A stretch of DNA of 64,000 nt from Adiantum capillus-veneris (GCA_014529385.2 CM043966.1:87452087-87516086), one strand, 5' to 3'; positions 9,724 through 21,486 are shown, counted from the first letter of the stretch. Notes: generated by a model from the sequence alone, not told the origin. Translations and numbers: made by a program.

Positions 9724-11137
9724 ACGGCAGGAACCTTCAAGAAGGAAACCATCGCTGCAACATTTGCCGATCTCATCTAGAAACAGGTGGAAGAACCTGC
9801 AAGATTGTACCAGCAACGCTTCTACTTCCTCACCAAGAGACCGCCAAGGTATACAACACCCAATCATGCGGTTGCCACCACATTTACACAAATTTTCAAG
9901 TCAACAACCAAGCAACCTATGGACCACACGCAGTACGTGTTGTCCACATTGAAGGGGACAAAGAAAGAGGGAAAAATAACATATCTGGGAGCAATAAAGG
10001 TTCTAACCAGAATTGCCTACCATGCTATCGGCATGGCCGAAAACTTGCTGCCTGCCCCAAATCAAAACACTTGGATTGTGTCTACACAACCTTCCCCTTG
10101 AGCCATGTGATCTTCCAAGTACAATTTACATAAACTGATACATTGCCAATGGTCCAATTGTCAAAAGCTGAGGAAGATGCACTGGAAGAAAAGATTACAC
10201 AAGAGGTGGATGAGTAGTGGAAAGCAGCGATGGATTGGGAGCTGAGAGTTCTTCACTTTGTCAATTCTATTCTTCCAGTCAAATCAATGCACAATGGCAT
10301 CAGCAATCCCTGCCATATCCTTTGATAAAGGTGGAGTTGCTCCAAGTGAAAGAGAGGCTTTACAAAGACATGCAAGTAGAAGGCGCAAATGAAGACCACC
10401 CAAAGTGGAGGCTGAGTTGGCTGAACAAGAATCCAAGGTATCTGATTCTGTTCACAAGAGCACCTGCGGCACTTCAAAAGGACCCCACTTTTTATCCTGT
10501 ACCAAGAGTAAGGACCTGGCAAGCACAATGAGGCAATAACAAAGAAGCAGCCAACCTGGATGAACTACCCAAGATTGCCTGCTCCAAAAAAGGGACTGCC
10601 GACAGAAGAATACATGGTGAAAACCCTAACGGGCGCCATGGCATTCTTCAAAATTCTTTCGGATCTATCATGTGCGATTCTATATAAAATCTATCGGATG
10701 CTGCTCACTTGCATCGAAGTAATTCATGAGCCAGAGTAAGCAGGCGCCCCCTGGATGCCATTCCTCGAGGGTAATAAAGGTTTATGCTACGATTTCAATG
10801 GCCAACCTTCCAAAGAAGTCCTCTATGGCTTCTACGCCAGATGTATGTTCTTACCTTCTCACAATACGTTGGCGTTTGAGGAAGCGTTCTACACAGGTTT
10901 CTTCACTTGGTGAATGAAGATATTTGGGCCAGTGATCAGCAGCTTGCTGACTTCGAGATTTGTAGGCTACTTAGCAGTGGAGCTTAAAAACAGAGTCACT
11001 ATGTAGTTTTTGTAGGTGCCAAATAAAGAGAGAAAGATCAGATACAAAAAGGCTCTAAATGCACTTAAAGACCACCTCACCAGCCGTCAACCCAAGGACT
11101 ATTTCAGCCCATAAAGCTGTTTCAAGGGACGACACAG
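9724..11137 (+). pseudogene. Gypsy-4 3' accessory ORF remnant
   Basis: Scattered plus-strand frames (for example 9787-10101 and 10217-10531) align with the minus-strand accessory ORF of Gypsy-3. FYFLTKRPPRYTTP matches FHMFTKRPQ, AVATTFTQIFKS matches AIATTFTWAMQKS, and MVKTLTGAM with SDLSCAILYKI matches MVKTLTGAI with PDLSCIMMRKI. The ORF lies just upstream of a polypurine tract and LTR start, as in Gypsy-3. The 5' end was lost to the LongLTR-D insertion at 9723. Function is unknown. The shared position and sequence in two families show that it is a real gene of this lineage, now broken by several frameshifts. Confidence 0.7.
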
Positions 11138-11153
11138 GCAAGGAGGGGGGGGA
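11138..11153 (+). other. Polypurine tract of Gypsy-4
   Basis: GGCAAGGAGGGGGGGG directly precedes an LTR start, and GACGACA lies just upstream. Gypsy-3 has the same context on the minus strand at 47769-47790. Confidence 0.85.
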
Positions 11154-11750
11154 TGTTAGCAGCAAGCTAACTCGATACCATTTTTCGAAGCTCTCATTGT
11201 AAAAACACCTTTTTTTTTATATAAATCGAGAATATTGTAACTCCTATTTTTTTGGATAAACCTTGTAATTTATGAGCCGGGGGCACAAGCTTCCAGATTG
11301 TATCAACCTTTCATTACCTATCTTTACTTAGAGCTCCCAAATTATTAGTTTTGACCACCAAAAACCTTGGCTAAGGTATAAAAGCCAATTTTTGTAAGTT
11401 ATTATTAAGTTTTTGGATAATGAAATACACAGCGTGAGCTAACGGTGCTCACTTCTCTCCTTCTCATGCTTCCTACTCCGGCCCCGATTGTCACATTGCA
11501 ATCACGTTTGTTGCATTGCAACTGTAGGTAAGAGCTCTACGCATTGATTAAATACATCACGGTATTTTGTAGCTTTTGGCGTCGTCGACCATGGCCTAAT
11601 TTCATCATAAGTAGGAATTTACACTTCAAGATCAAAAACTAAGGATAGGCGGGATATTGGCGACATCATTGCTAAGCATTTATGAGCATTCTGGGTCGAA
11701 AATCACTAGGCCAAAAATCCACTGTTGTTAATAATCGTGATTTTGGCGCT
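11154..11750 (+). repeat. 3' LTR of Gypsy-4, right end uncertain
   Basis: It starts TGTTAGCAGCAAGC immediately after the polypurine tract. A TATAAAAG box lies near 11376, a plausible LTR promoter. No second copy is in the window, so the end is only estimated from where the sequence character changes. Confidence 0.6.
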
Positions 11751-12094
11751 TGACCTAAAGTGGTATTTGAGACCATAAGCATGTGTGCTTAGGTCTTATA
11801 AACATGTCCTAGAAGTTTCATTACATTTGGATGTCATTTGATGCTGTAACGGATGTGATTTGTTTGTCGATGAGCGATTGGCTTTTGATGATTTCAGTCA
11901 CTTGAGTGTATCTTGATTTAGATGCGAGTTGTTTGTTGTTTTTCAAGAGATTGACAAACTCTTGTAGCCTCTATGCACTAGTCGATTCAGCTTCGTCCCA
12001 TGGATTGACAATTTAATCGTGGTTCTTACTAAATCTGCAATAAGATAGGAGTGCGGTTAGACACCCGTCCCACAGAATGCTACGAGCTACCAGA
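11751..12094. other. Unassigned sequence between Gypsy-4 LTR and Gypsy-2 fragment
   Basis: I see no coding region. TGGTATTTGAGACC near 11760 looks like a decayed initiator-tRNA-Met primer site, but no LTR edge supports it. Confidence 0.4.
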
Positions 12095-12430
12095 CTAATT
12101 GGGCCTACAAAGTCCAATCCCCATTTTTCAAATGGTTGAGTCACTTTAACAGGATGTAAGGGCATCTTATCCTTTTGCTGTGTGATCTTGTAACATTGGC
12201 ATTCATCACATCCTTTTGCAAAAAGTGATGCATCTTTGAATAAGATAGGCCACCAGTAGCCTGATTGCAACACCTTTCTAGCTATTAGTTCCCCTGAGAA
12301 ATGTCCTCCGGCTATACCCATGTGGGATTCTTACAGTATGTATAAATACTCATCCTCATGGGCACAACGTCTAAGAATACCTTCCTTCCCTAGCTTGTAG
12401 AGAGTTCCTGCAATGAGAGAATAAGGTTCA
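12095..12430 (-). pseudogene. Gypsy-2 integrase, N-terminal part (copy C)
   Basis: The minus-strand frame holds the zinc-binding HHCC region of a Ty3/gypsy integrase: GIAGGHFSGELIARKVLQ, then CDECQCYK, then EKWGLDFVGPI. The Asp of GLDFVGP is the first catalytic residue of the DDE core. Sequence after GPIS no longer resembles integrase, so the rest of the core is missing from about 12095. This fragment continues the pol of 12448-13380 in the same orientation. It joins the inverted 5' half at 13866-25381 conceptually (see findings). Confidence 0.85.
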
Positions 12431-12447
12431 CATTCTTTTAACAGTTT

Positions 12448-13380
12448 TCAAGCTATGTCCTTACGTCGAAGCTCTTTGGGTGGAAAACCATTAACTAGAA
12501 ATTTCACAATCTTCTCACTCCCTTCAGGTATGGTTTTGACTAGGAATAGAGAAGTGTCGGGCAATTCATCATCAACTCTAGTAGGGGCTTCACCATTGGG
12601 TATGCGAGACAAATGATCCGCCATGACATGTCTTTTACCAGGTCTCACCATCGTGTAATTCTTCCCATGGAACAAGGTTTATTTACTAGATACAACAAGG
12701 CTTGATGATCCACATAGAAAACAAACTTGTTGGCAAGAAGGTAGTAGCAAAATTTCTTCATTCAATTGACGACTTGCAAAGCTAATGGGGTAATCCAATT
12801 TATGTTCTCCTGGTTGAGCTAGAACATGCCCAATAACAAAGTTCAATGCATCAATATGCACATGGAAAATTACATTCCAATCGGGCACTCGTAGAATAGG
12901 AGCGTTTGTCAAGGTCTTTTTCAATGACTCATAAGCATGTTCACACTCCGCGGTTCAATAAGAAGCTTGTACAAAGGACGAGCTATTTTGGCAAAGTTTA
13001 GAATAAACCGTCGGTAAAATGAAGAACATGGCCCATGAACCTTTGAACTCCTTTATAGTTTGTAGGTGGTGGCAATTCAGCAATGGCTTTAATTTTGCTT
13101 TCATTTGTGGAAATCCCATTTTTGGACAGTATATGTCCTAAAATGACTCCATGTTTAACCCAAAACTGGCATTTGAAAGGGTTTAAGAAGATGCGATACA
13201 ATCTGCACTTCTAAAACACTTTTCGTAAGCATGATAGTTGTTCTTTCCATTAGGAATAAACACAGAGGTCATCTAAGAAAGCTTCACAAAACTCCCTCAA
13301 ATATTCTCTAAAAGCAGTGTTTATTAATCTTTGAAAGGTAGTAGGGACATTGGTTAAGCCAAAAGCCATAACACAAAAGG
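12448..13380 (-). pseudogene. Gypsy-2 reverse transcriptase 3' half and RNase H (copy C)
   Basis: From 13380 leftwards the minus strand encodes the end of the RT palm (FKCQFWVKHGVILGHILSKNG) and connection (IAELPPPTNYKGVQRFMGH). RNase H follows (APILRVPDWNVIFHVHIDA, PISFASRQLN) and then RPGKRHVMADHLSRIPNGEA. Compared with copy B at 27232-28487, two short deletions remove parts of RNase H around DAERNYTTIEREGL and the segment before RPGK. Homology to copy B begins abruptly at about 13380 within RT, downstream of the point where the plus-strand copy A stops at 25381. Confidence 0.88.
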
Positions 13381-13523
13381 GGGTATGTCAAGTAGCGGTG
13401 GAAGCCACGATTGTTGCGACATCATCTTTGGTCTTTATAACGGGAATATCAAGAGATGCTCAATTTGTCAAAGGAAAGTCTCTTTGAAGAGTTAAAGGCA
13501 AATACAAGGTAAAGCAAATGAAA

Positions 13524-13562
<39 letters not shown>

Positions 13563-13865
13563 GGGAGGGGATAGGTGGTGGGGAGGAGTCCTTGGCTGGC
13601 ATCACACGAAGCAGTGGGGGGATAGCAAGAGGTGTCGGATGGTCGTGTGCTTGTGCGAGGGAGGGTGGGATAGTGAACAGCCTTTTTTCTAAATTTTTGG
13701 GCGTGCGTTCACGAGGAGCAAGTGCTAGTGCTCCCATGGCTTATGGAAGAACGCCCTTTATGATAGTCAAGGTCCTGGGGTCGACCTGCACAGAGTTACC
13801 ACCAAGCGACCACCTTTTATGTAGCCATAGGCCACGGGCTTGTCACACCCGCTAGTAGTGTATTA
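13381..13865. other. Sequence between the Gypsy-2 fragments, with a (G)38 run
   Basis: No gene is recognised. A pure G run lies at 13524-13561. Overlapping ORFs on both strands reflect GC-rich sequence without stops. Confidence 0.6.
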
Positions 13866-14107
13866 TGTTATTGGCCGGGCTTGTCGGTCAGGTAGGAACG
13901 GTTAAGAGTGATCGCCGATGAGAGGTGCACTCTATAACTAGAACCTATAATGTCTAGGTAAGCCCATATAATAGTCAATCTAAACCTAAAATACCTCATT
14001 CTCTCATTTGTGCAATGCAAGAAGAGTGCTCTTGCTCCATCTCCTTCTCCGTCTCCTTTGTGTACTCTTGTGTGTGTGTGTCCTTGAGAGAGAGAGAGAG
14101 AGAGAGA
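13866..14107 (+). repeat. Gypsy-2 copy A 5' LTR, first part
   Basis: It starts TGTTATTGGCCGGGC and aligns in inverted orientation with the copy B LTR (62151-62709), for example the GATCGCCGATGAGAGG block. Copia-1 interrupts it in a GA tract. The LTR resumes at 18234. Confidence 0.8.
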
Positions 14108-14334
14108 TGTTGGAATTAGGGTTTTAGAGAAATGCACATAGCTTGGAGAAGACGAAGGAAGCTCAAGGCACACAGTAGAGACTATGTTACTTAGTGTGCA
14201 ATGGAAAAATAGATAGCCCTAGACTGATGGATGTATATACAATCCACGGGGATAAAAACCTCCTAAAGAGGGAAAAAATACCCCAGTGGTCCTAGTGTGT
14301 TCACACACATCACTACCACATGTATATGGTAACA
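14108..14334 (-). repeat. Copia-1 3' LTR
   Basis: 227 bp, TGTTGGAATT to GGTAACA on the plus strand. It pairs with 18007-18233. Confidence 0.93.
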
Positions 14335-14350
14335 CATCCCCCTGGAGTGA
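14335..14350 (-). other. Copia-1 polypurine tract
   Basis: The minus strand reads ACTCCAGGGGGATG immediately before the 3' LTR. Confidence 0.7.
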
Positions 14351-14408
14351 TGCGGTGAACGAGAGCTGGCACATGAGTAAAGGGAAGTTCCATGCCCAGA
14401 GCACACGG

Positions 14409-15711
14409 TCAGTCCACAAAGGGAAGTAAGCCCAAAGCTTTGCGGAAAGCGTCGAGCTTCTCACGAGACAATGCCTTTGTAAAAAGATCTGCAAGGTTGT
14501 CCTGTGTTGGCACATAAGCCAAGTTGATCTCTCCTGCTGAGAGCCTCTCCCTGACATAGTGGTCATGCACCTCAATGTGCTTTGTGCAAGCATGAAAAAC
14601 TGGGTTCCTCGCAACTGCCAATGCGCTCTGACTATCAGTGTAGATAGTATTGGCAGTGTCCTGTCCAAAACCCAAATCAGCCATAAGGCGTCTAAGCCAT
14701 ACACACTCAACTGTAGCTGTGAAGACTGCCCTTACTCAGCCTCACAACTCGAAGTGGCCACAGTAGGTTTCTTCTTGCTCAACCATGATATACATGAACT
14801 TCCAAGCATGAAACATAAACCACTTGTGGACACTCGCGTGTCAAAACAACCAGCCCAATCTGAGTCCGAAAAAGCATGTAAGTCTGGCGGTAATGATCCC
14901 CCCTTGGGATAAAACAAGCCAAGATATAAAGTGCCACTAAGGTAGCAGAAAATCCTCTTGACAGCCTGCCAATGCTTAGATCCTGGACTATGCATGAATC
15001 TGCTGACTTGTGAGACTGCAAAGTGAATATATCTGGCCTTGTGTTGCATACATAAATGAGGCATCCAACAGCAGTTTGGTAAAGAGTGACATCAGCAAGA
15101 TTGCCAGCATCATGTAGACTCAACTTCAAACCTGTTTCCATGGGAGTGGCAATAGGTTTGCAATCCTCAAGTCCAAACTTACATAGCAATGTCCCTATGT
15201 AACTTTTCTGACACAAGGCAATACCACCATCACACTGCTTAAACTGTATACCCAAGTAATGATGCGACAACCCCAAATCTTTCATCTTGAAAGTAGCATT
15301 CAAAACAGACTTAAATTCAGCAGTATGTCTCTCATTTGGTCCAGTGATTAGCAAATCGTCTACATAAAGAACCACAATGAGAAGTACATCACCCTCATGC
15401 TTTACATACAATGTGCTTTCTGTTGGACTGTTACGAAATCCTGGTTTGACCAAATGAGTGTCAGCTTTCTCGTACCAAGCACAAGGAGATTGTTTCAACC
15501 CATACAAAGCCTTCTTACATCTGCACACTTTGTCCTCTTGTCCTTTTATGACAAAACCGCGAGGCTGCGTTACATAAACTTCCTCAAATATGTCACCATT
15601 CAAGAAAGCAGTAACAATGTCTGATTGATGTACATCCCAACCAAAATGAGTTGCCAATGCACCATAGAAAATGCACAGTAGTCGACAAGTTTTTCCTCTC
15701 AGCAACACCAT
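14409..15711 (-). pseudogene. Copia-1 reverse transcriptase and RNase H
   Basis: The RT part (15711 leftwards) has GWDVHQSDIVTAFLNGD, KALYGLKQSPCAWYEK and the catalytic YVDDLL, then MKDLGLSHHYLGIQF. A frameshift follows YVCNTRPDI. Another frame resumes with KHWQAVKRIFCYLSGT and SDSDWAG (RNase H), and a third (14409-14684) carries DSQSALAVARNP and HIEVHDHYVRE, the end of RNase H. The RT N-terminus, including the fingers before GWDV, is absent through the deletion at about 15700. These domains copy the element RNA and degrade the hybrid. At least two frameshifts make it non-functional. Confidence 0.92.
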
Positions 15712-16601
15712 TTTTGCTTAGGTTTATAAGGCACTGTACATTGGTGTTTTATCCCACGACTAGCCAGAAATGCATTGAATTCATGAGACATATACTCCCC
15801 CCTTCGATCGGAGCAGAGGGTGCCCATAGTACATTTTGATACATTTTCAACCATAGCCACAAATTGTTTGAAGCACATAATAACTTCGGACTTCGCTTTA
15901 AGCGGAAATACCCATGCATGCCTGGAGTAATCATCAATGAAAGTCATGAAGTAAAGGTAATTGCCCAAGGACGGAGTTTGCATGGGCCCACAAACATCAC
16001 CATGCACAAGCTGCAACCTGCATGTGGCCCGAATTGAACCGTCCTTTGGAAACTTGGAACGCTGCATCTTACCCAAAATACAACCTTCACAAACATGTTT
16101 GATAGGGGCTTCAAGAGGCGGCAAAGAAGCAACCATATCAGATAGTTGCAAACGCAGCAAATTGGCAAAATTCAGATGACCAAAACGTGCATGCCAAAGT
16201 TTTGCATCTGATATAGCCCTTGAATCTGCAACATCATTTGCAAAATTTTGTCCACACTTGTCATACAAAGTGAGCTTATACATCCCACGGTACAAAAGGC
16301 CAGATGTAACAATTTCATCACCAAAACTGAGGTCATGAACTGTACATCTGTCATCCACAAATTTGACTACAAGTCCAAGTCTAGCAAGTGCGGATACAGA
16401 TAAGAGATTCTTCTTGATCCCAGGTACATAAAACGCATCAAGTGTGAAGAAACTACCATTTGCAGTAGTAAGCACAATCTTTCCAACTCCCTGAACCAGA
16501 TAAGAGGCATTGTTGGCACAACTAACTGAATTAGCACCACTATCGAAATAGCACACATGTGAATCTGCAGCAACCAACTGACAAGCATGCATCATGGACA
16601 A
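15699..16601 (-). pseudogene. Copia-1 protease C-terminal motif and integrase
   Basis: The frame of 300 codons opens near the aspartic protease motif (CYFDSGANSVSC). It then runs through the GAG-pre-integrase region to the zinc finger: LWHARFGHLNF supplies the two His and CEGCILGKMQRSKFP the two Cys. The DDE core follows with the first Asp in LVHGDVCGP and the second in CSDRRGEYMSHEF. The third residue region is reached at TVPYKPKQ, then a one-base insertion shifts NGVAERKN out of frame. Everything from there to mid-RT is deleted. Confidence 0.92.
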
Positions 16602-16602
16602 C

Positions 16603-17621
16603 AGGATTGTAAGTGCACTCTGCGCTAAAAGCCCATTCTACATCAACATTAGCAACACAGTCTCCTTTCACAGAAGACTCAACAATGGCTGCATTTGTAG
16701 TGGAACCAGCATTTGCAGTGGAACCACCCTCTTTCTTCTTAGCCTCTTTGGCCTTCAACTTAGGACACGACTTGATCAAGTGATCATTAGCTTTACAATA
16801 ATGGCAACGCATTTTCATTTTGCCCTTATCATCAGAATTTCCAGACGAATTGTTGCCAGAAGAAGCATTAGGAACAGAAATTTTTTCCACTCGCAGCAGA
16901 ACCATAAGAAGCGGATGTATTGCTGTTACAACCCTTTCTCTGAGAAGCAATAAAAGCATGTTCAATGGCACGGTTCCTAGTCCTATTTTTTCTAGAAAGT
17001 GACTCTTGCAACAGCAATGTGCATAATGCATCAAACTTGACAACTTCAGGATTTCCTTGGGTCATAAGTCTCCAATCACTAGCAAAAGTCTGATAAGAAT
17101 CTGGTAAGGCATCAAGAACAATTTGCACAAGGGAACTGTCTGAAATGACTTCACCTGCACAAATAAGTTGCTCATTGATATCCTTGACACTAGCAAGGAA
17201 ATTGGCCATATCATCTTCCTCATGCATAATCTTCGACTCCAGCTCTTTACGCAACAAAGCAATTTTAGCCTCATTGCGGCTTGCATACAGACCTACTAGA
17301 ATATCCCAAGCCTGTTTTGAAGATTTTGTTGAATGGATGTGAGGAACAATGGTGCGCTTCATAGACAACACAATCAATGCATGAGCCTGCGCATCCTTTA
17401 CATCCCAACAAGCTTGTGCTACCGTAGGCAAAACAACTCTAATAGCAGCAATCCTTGCAGCAAGACCTGCAACATCCTCAACATCGCCTACATGCAGAAC
17501 CAGGACGTACATCAATGCCCTGCACAATATTCCACACACCCTTTGACACAAGAACATGTTGCATCATATAAGCCCACATAGGGTAATTGTCCCCATCCAC
17601 CCTGTCCTCAGCAGCAAACAT
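16603..17621 (-). pseudogene. Copia-1 gag
   Basis: A plausible start is MFAAEDRVDGDNYPMWAYMM at 17621, the N-terminal Gag motif of this copia class. The frame then shifts near 17480 into AARIAAIRVVLPT, KQAWDILVGLYASRNEAK and LDALPDSYQTFASDW, the UBN2-type Gag core. After a further shift the zinc knuckle C-HY-C-KAND-H-LIKS-C (CX2CX4HX4C) appears at about 16780-16830. The frame ends just upstream of the protease motif. Several frameshifts break it, so it cannot encode a full Gag. Confidence 0.88.
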
Positions 17622-17990
17622 CTTGAAGACATCTCTGTTGTTGTCATAAATGTTGCACCTGATGTGAAAACTGCCCGAAAATAGGAGAAATGGAGCGGGA
17701 ACAATGCGTGCTATATAGCACAAACCGTAGAAGACTGTAAGGCACTTGTTATGCAGAAATTGGCACTGACAGAAATTCTGCACAAAATGACGAAATTGCC
17801 TGTGCAGACCTGCCTGTAGTGGAAACGGAGACCGAAATGAGCCTGAATCAGAAATCTCAGCAGACTAAGCTCTATGAACTTGCCAGAAATATTTGTCGAC
17901 CTGCGAACGCTCGCCAAACCTCACTGTAATCGGAGAAAGTGAGCAAGCGTGTGCTGGAGCAGCTGGCGACTAAGCCCGGGAGGACGTAAT

Positions 17991-18004
17991 CTGCTCTGAT
18001 ACCA
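17991..18004 (-). other. Copia-1 primer-binding site, initiator tRNA-Met
   Basis: Plus-strand GCTCTGATACCA equals the 3' end of plant initiator tRNA-Met. It lies two bases from the LTR edge at 18007. Confidence 0.95.
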
Positions 18005-18006
18005 AT

Positions 18007-18229
18007 TGTTGGAATTAAGGTTGCAGAGAAACGCACACAGCTTGCAAAAGATGAAGGAAGATTAAGGCACACAGTAGAGAGTGTGTTACTTAGTGTGCAA
18101 TGGAAAAATAGATAGCCCTAGAGTGATGGGCGTATATACAATGCACGGGGGAAAAAACCTCCTAAAGAGGGGAAAATTACCCCGGCGGTCCTAGTGTGTG
18201 TACACACATCACTACCACATGTATATGGT

Positions 18230-18233
<4 letters not shown>
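18007..18233 (-). repeat. Copia-1 5' LTR
   Basis: 227 bp, same ends as 14108-14334, adjacent to the primer-binding site. Confidence 0.94.
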
Positions 18234-18285
<52 letters not shown>

Positions 18286-18529
18286 GAGAGAGATCGAGCA
18301 TTGCGGCGGCATGACGGCGGCGAGGCGGTTGAGCGCGGTGCAGCAGCGGCCCCGTCTTCTTTGGAGCGAGGAATCCTCCACGACAACAAGCATAGAGAGG
18401 TGATGAGTGACACACCATTGTCATCTTTGAGCTTACTAGTTTAGGCTAGTTGCGTGCTTGGAGCCATCTGTGGCTCATACACAGTGTTAGGCAAGTCCCT
18501 TGCTTCGATACGTGCGACAGAAGTCCACA
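18234..18529 (+). repeat. Gypsy-2 copy A 5' LTR, second part, with (GA)n
   Basis: It begins with a GA tract (18234-18293) and ends GAAGTCCACA. It aligns in reverse with 62151-62445. With 13866-14107 it gives an LTR of about 540 bp, compared with 559 bp in copy B. Confidence 0.82.
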
Positions 18530-18533
18530 TTTT

Positions 18534-18551
18534 TGGCACCACTATCAGGGA
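18534..18551 (+). other. Decayed primer-binding site of Gypsy-2 copy A
   Basis: TGGCACCACTATCAGGGA follows the LTR by four bases. It equals the Gypsy-3 site (TGGCGCCGCTGCCGGGGA) with transitions at five CpG positions. It was therefore probably a tRNA-Asp site, eroded by CpG deamination. Confidence 0.75.
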
Positions 18552-19507
18552 ATCGCCTTGCACTAAGCTCAAGAGGCACTCTGTGCTTCTTCTGCGAGTG
18601 TTTGTGTTAGGAAGGAAGAGGAAGAAGAAGAAGTTATTTTCTGCAAGTTTTTATTTTTTGCATAATCTCTATTTTCTGCCAATGTCTGCTTGCACATAAT
18701 CTTTTGTACAATTAGTAGTTAGTGTGTTAGTAGTGAATGAGTGTTTTCTGCCAATGTCTGCTTTTACACAAATTTTTTTTATTTTGCGCAGTTAGTAGTT
18801 AGTGTGTTAGCTAGTGAATGAGTAAGCAGCTAGCAGAGTAGGTAGCTTCATTTTTAGTTAGTAGTTAGGAGAGTAGTTAGCAGAATAGTTAAGCTTAGTT
18901 AGCAGAGTAGTTAGCTATAGAGGAGATAAGGTTAGGTTAGTTAGGAGAGTAGGTAAAGGTGTAGTGTGTGTGTGGCGAAAAAGGCCACTAAAATCGTGCG
19001 CGACGACCGCCCAAAAAAATAAAAATAAAAAAATAACTTTTTTTATTAAAAAAATCAAAAATATTTAATGTGAGACGTGAGTGTGTTCTATGAAAATTTA
19101 GGATCAGGATCCAGGCCTTAGTCCTCAGCCTTATGATATAAACTAGACTCGCTCTTATATATATACCCTACCCCCACAAGAAGGAATGAGGGCATATGGG
19201 ACAAGTTCCTCGAGTCCTCCACCATCCCCTTCACACACACCCTTTGGACTACTAATTCTAGTCCTCTCCCCACCTACAAAAAGACTAGTTTTAGGATTCC
19301 GAGGGCTGTATGTAACTAAATCGGGGACTGTAAAGCACGACACGTCCCTCTAGCCAAGACGCTTGTTTTGAGTTGTTGCGCACCATATTCTGTGGCTTGG
19401 TTAAAAAAAGGTACCAAAAATACAAAAAATTGGATTGTAAACACCTAAAAGACTAGGTGAGATGCCTTCACGGGCACTCACCAATACCTCTAGAGTGTTG
19501 AGGTCAC
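18552..19507 (+). other. Gypsy-2 copy A 5' leader, non-coding
   Basis: This is AT-rich leader with many TTAGTTAG-type short repeats (18700-18960). The block at 19080-19400 aligns in reverse with 45400-46480 of copy B. No gene is present. Confidence 0.75.
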
Positions 19508-21277
19508 ATGCACCTACGCTCTGGTCATGTGCTAGAGGACGAGCACATTGAGAGTGTCTCCGTTTACACGGGCACTCATTATTCCTCTACCTTAGGCTCT
19601 AGGCCCTCAGCGGGAACCCAAGGTAGTACCACTCAGGACCCGCATATTGCATCCAGTGACTTTTCCTCTGACTACGACGTCATGGAGGGTTACCTAATGC
19701 CTAATCCTGATATCTCAAGCCAAGGCATGCATGCCATGGACCCACGGTCCGGTCCAAGCGTGCTTAGCCGCTTGAAGGAAATCTTTAGTAGAGCCACTCG
19801 CTGCGAACATGGAGCTAACGATGTAAATGCGGGGGGTGAGGAAGTAAATTTTCCATGCATGACCAACGTAGACCCTATGCCCTTAGAGAGTGTGCACGTG
19901 AATACTCCATTCACTGCACCTCCTGACTCTTCAGAGCTATTCTCCTCCGAGGTTATATTACCTGATGATAGAAGCCTTGCCGAAGTACAAGAAGTTGAGC
20001 GGTATATCATTGCAGCTAGAAAAAAGGAAATTGAGAGCTTACACAAGATGGAGCAATGAAGAGAGTTAAAAGTGAAATCCCCTATGTCAATATCATTGCT
20101 AGGAGAGCAATCAAGTGCTCCTGAATTAGCGACCACTAAGGGTCAATCCATAGAGAGCCACATTGCATCTAGTCCAGAAGACACCCCTAACACCTCAATC
20201 CTAGATGGAGCCTTCCTAAATGAGAACTCGGAGTACGAACTACAAACAAAAACTCTAACCAACCTATACACAGGTCACACCTATCGCGTGGGTTGGTTAG
20301 ATGTTCTACAATCCACAACGGGTGCTACTAGTGTGGAGGATCAACAACAAAGAATTTGTGAGGTCATCCATAGGGTTATTGAGCTAGAGAGACAGAACAA
20401 GAGGATCAACATGCCTTCAACGGGTCTCATGAGATTCTTGGATACAGGGAAGGCTAAACAACCAACCTTATCGCAAATGGAGACTCCCTTGATAAGTTTG
20501 ATGGATCCCCCATATGTTGTTTCGTTGTTTTGCCAGGGGTCTCAGTGCAATCTGAGCCCATAAATGATAGCTTTACCTTTCCAAGTCTAGCTCATCTTTC
20601 CCTTGATGACACCACGGCTACCATGCCTACCCCAATAATGGGCATGCCAAGAAACACGCCACGAACCTCATTTGCTAGTAAAGCACCAAATACATGGTAG
20701 CTCAATGCCTGCAACATTACCTACAAAGTGCGTACCAATCGTATGCACCTATGATCCTTGTACTCATGCAGTTCCTACCCCTCCCATTGTTTCAACAACC
20801 TATGCTCCACAACCACAACACCCAAGATCTTATTTCCATGGGACCATACCGGCTAGCATTAGCATGTCACATCCGACGTCTGCTATGCCTAGGGCCACAC
20901 ATATGAACTTTGGGTCACCGCATGGCACAAAACCGTACCAAACTTGGAACCCAAGGGCTTCCTATGCGCCAAGCCCAATGCCCTTACCTACTCCACCTGT
21001 AGTCTCTGGAGTGCCTGCTCACTTAGGTGACTTGGCAACATTTGCTCAAGCTATTGATAGATCTATTGCTGAGAATATGCGTAACAGGCCTAATAGAGAA
21101 CCTAGAAGTAAGGCAGTACAAATAGCCAAGCTCACACAAAAATTTAATGGAGACGGGGATGTGAGAAAGCATATCAAAGTGTTTGAACAAATATGTGATT
21201 CTCTAGGAGAACACAATGACCTGTATAAGAGTAATGCTTTAAGCCTAACCTTAAGTGGAAGGTTGGGATTGGTATAG
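19508..21277 (+). pseudogene. Gypsy-2 copy A gag, N-terminal and core parts
   Basis: The first frame (19508-20059) starts MHLRSGHVLEDEHIE, the LRSG-type Gag start shared with Gypsy-1 and Gypsy-3. Frames at 20072-20563 and 20672-21277 continue after stops or shifts. The second frame carries the segment LYTGHTYRVGWLDVLQS. The third is Pro/Thr-rich and leads into the capsid-type core at SKAVQIAKLTQKFNGDGDVRKHIKVFEQ. Copy B preserves the same blocks at 43559-45307. Gag packages element RNA into particles. The many stops make this a pseudogene. Confidence 0.82.
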
Positions 21278-21486
21278 AACCCTAAGGGTCGGAAAAAAAA
21301 ACGATTTACCCTACTCTTAGGAGATTGTTCTTGAAAGAATACATACGAGAGGGAGTGCTTTTAGGTGTAGCCTCTTAGCTCCAGAAAGCCCAACGAGAGG
21401 AAGGAGAGTTGATGAGAGACTTAATTAGTCGCTTGAAGCATTTGAATTCTCATTGTAATCAAAATGAGTGCTTCAATAATAATTAA

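Larger units (their letters stand above)
14108..18233 (-). mobile_element. Copia-1, Ty1/copia retrotransposon with internal deletion
   Basis: It is bounded by two 227-bp LTRs. Minus-strand order is LTR, initiator-tRNA-Met primer site, gag, protease, integrase, reverse transcriptase, RNase H, polypurine tract, LTR. The gene order with integrase before RT is diagnostic of copia. A deletion joins integrase (NGVAERKN motif) directly to mid-RT. The element sits inside a GA microsatellite of the Gypsy-2 LTR, so its target duplication (AGAGA/GAGAG) is not distinctive. The two LTRs differ at roughly a tenth of positions by eye, so the insertion is old. Confidence 0.93.

Noticed and set aside
11755-11775. 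TGGTATTTGAGACC as a tRNA-Met primer site
   Set aside because: Two or more mismatches and no LTR terminus beside it.
14103-18238. AGAGA/GAGAG as proof of a Copia-1 target duplication
   Set aside because: Both flanks are GA microsatellite, so any such match is expected by chance; the LTR ends carry the boundary evidence instead.
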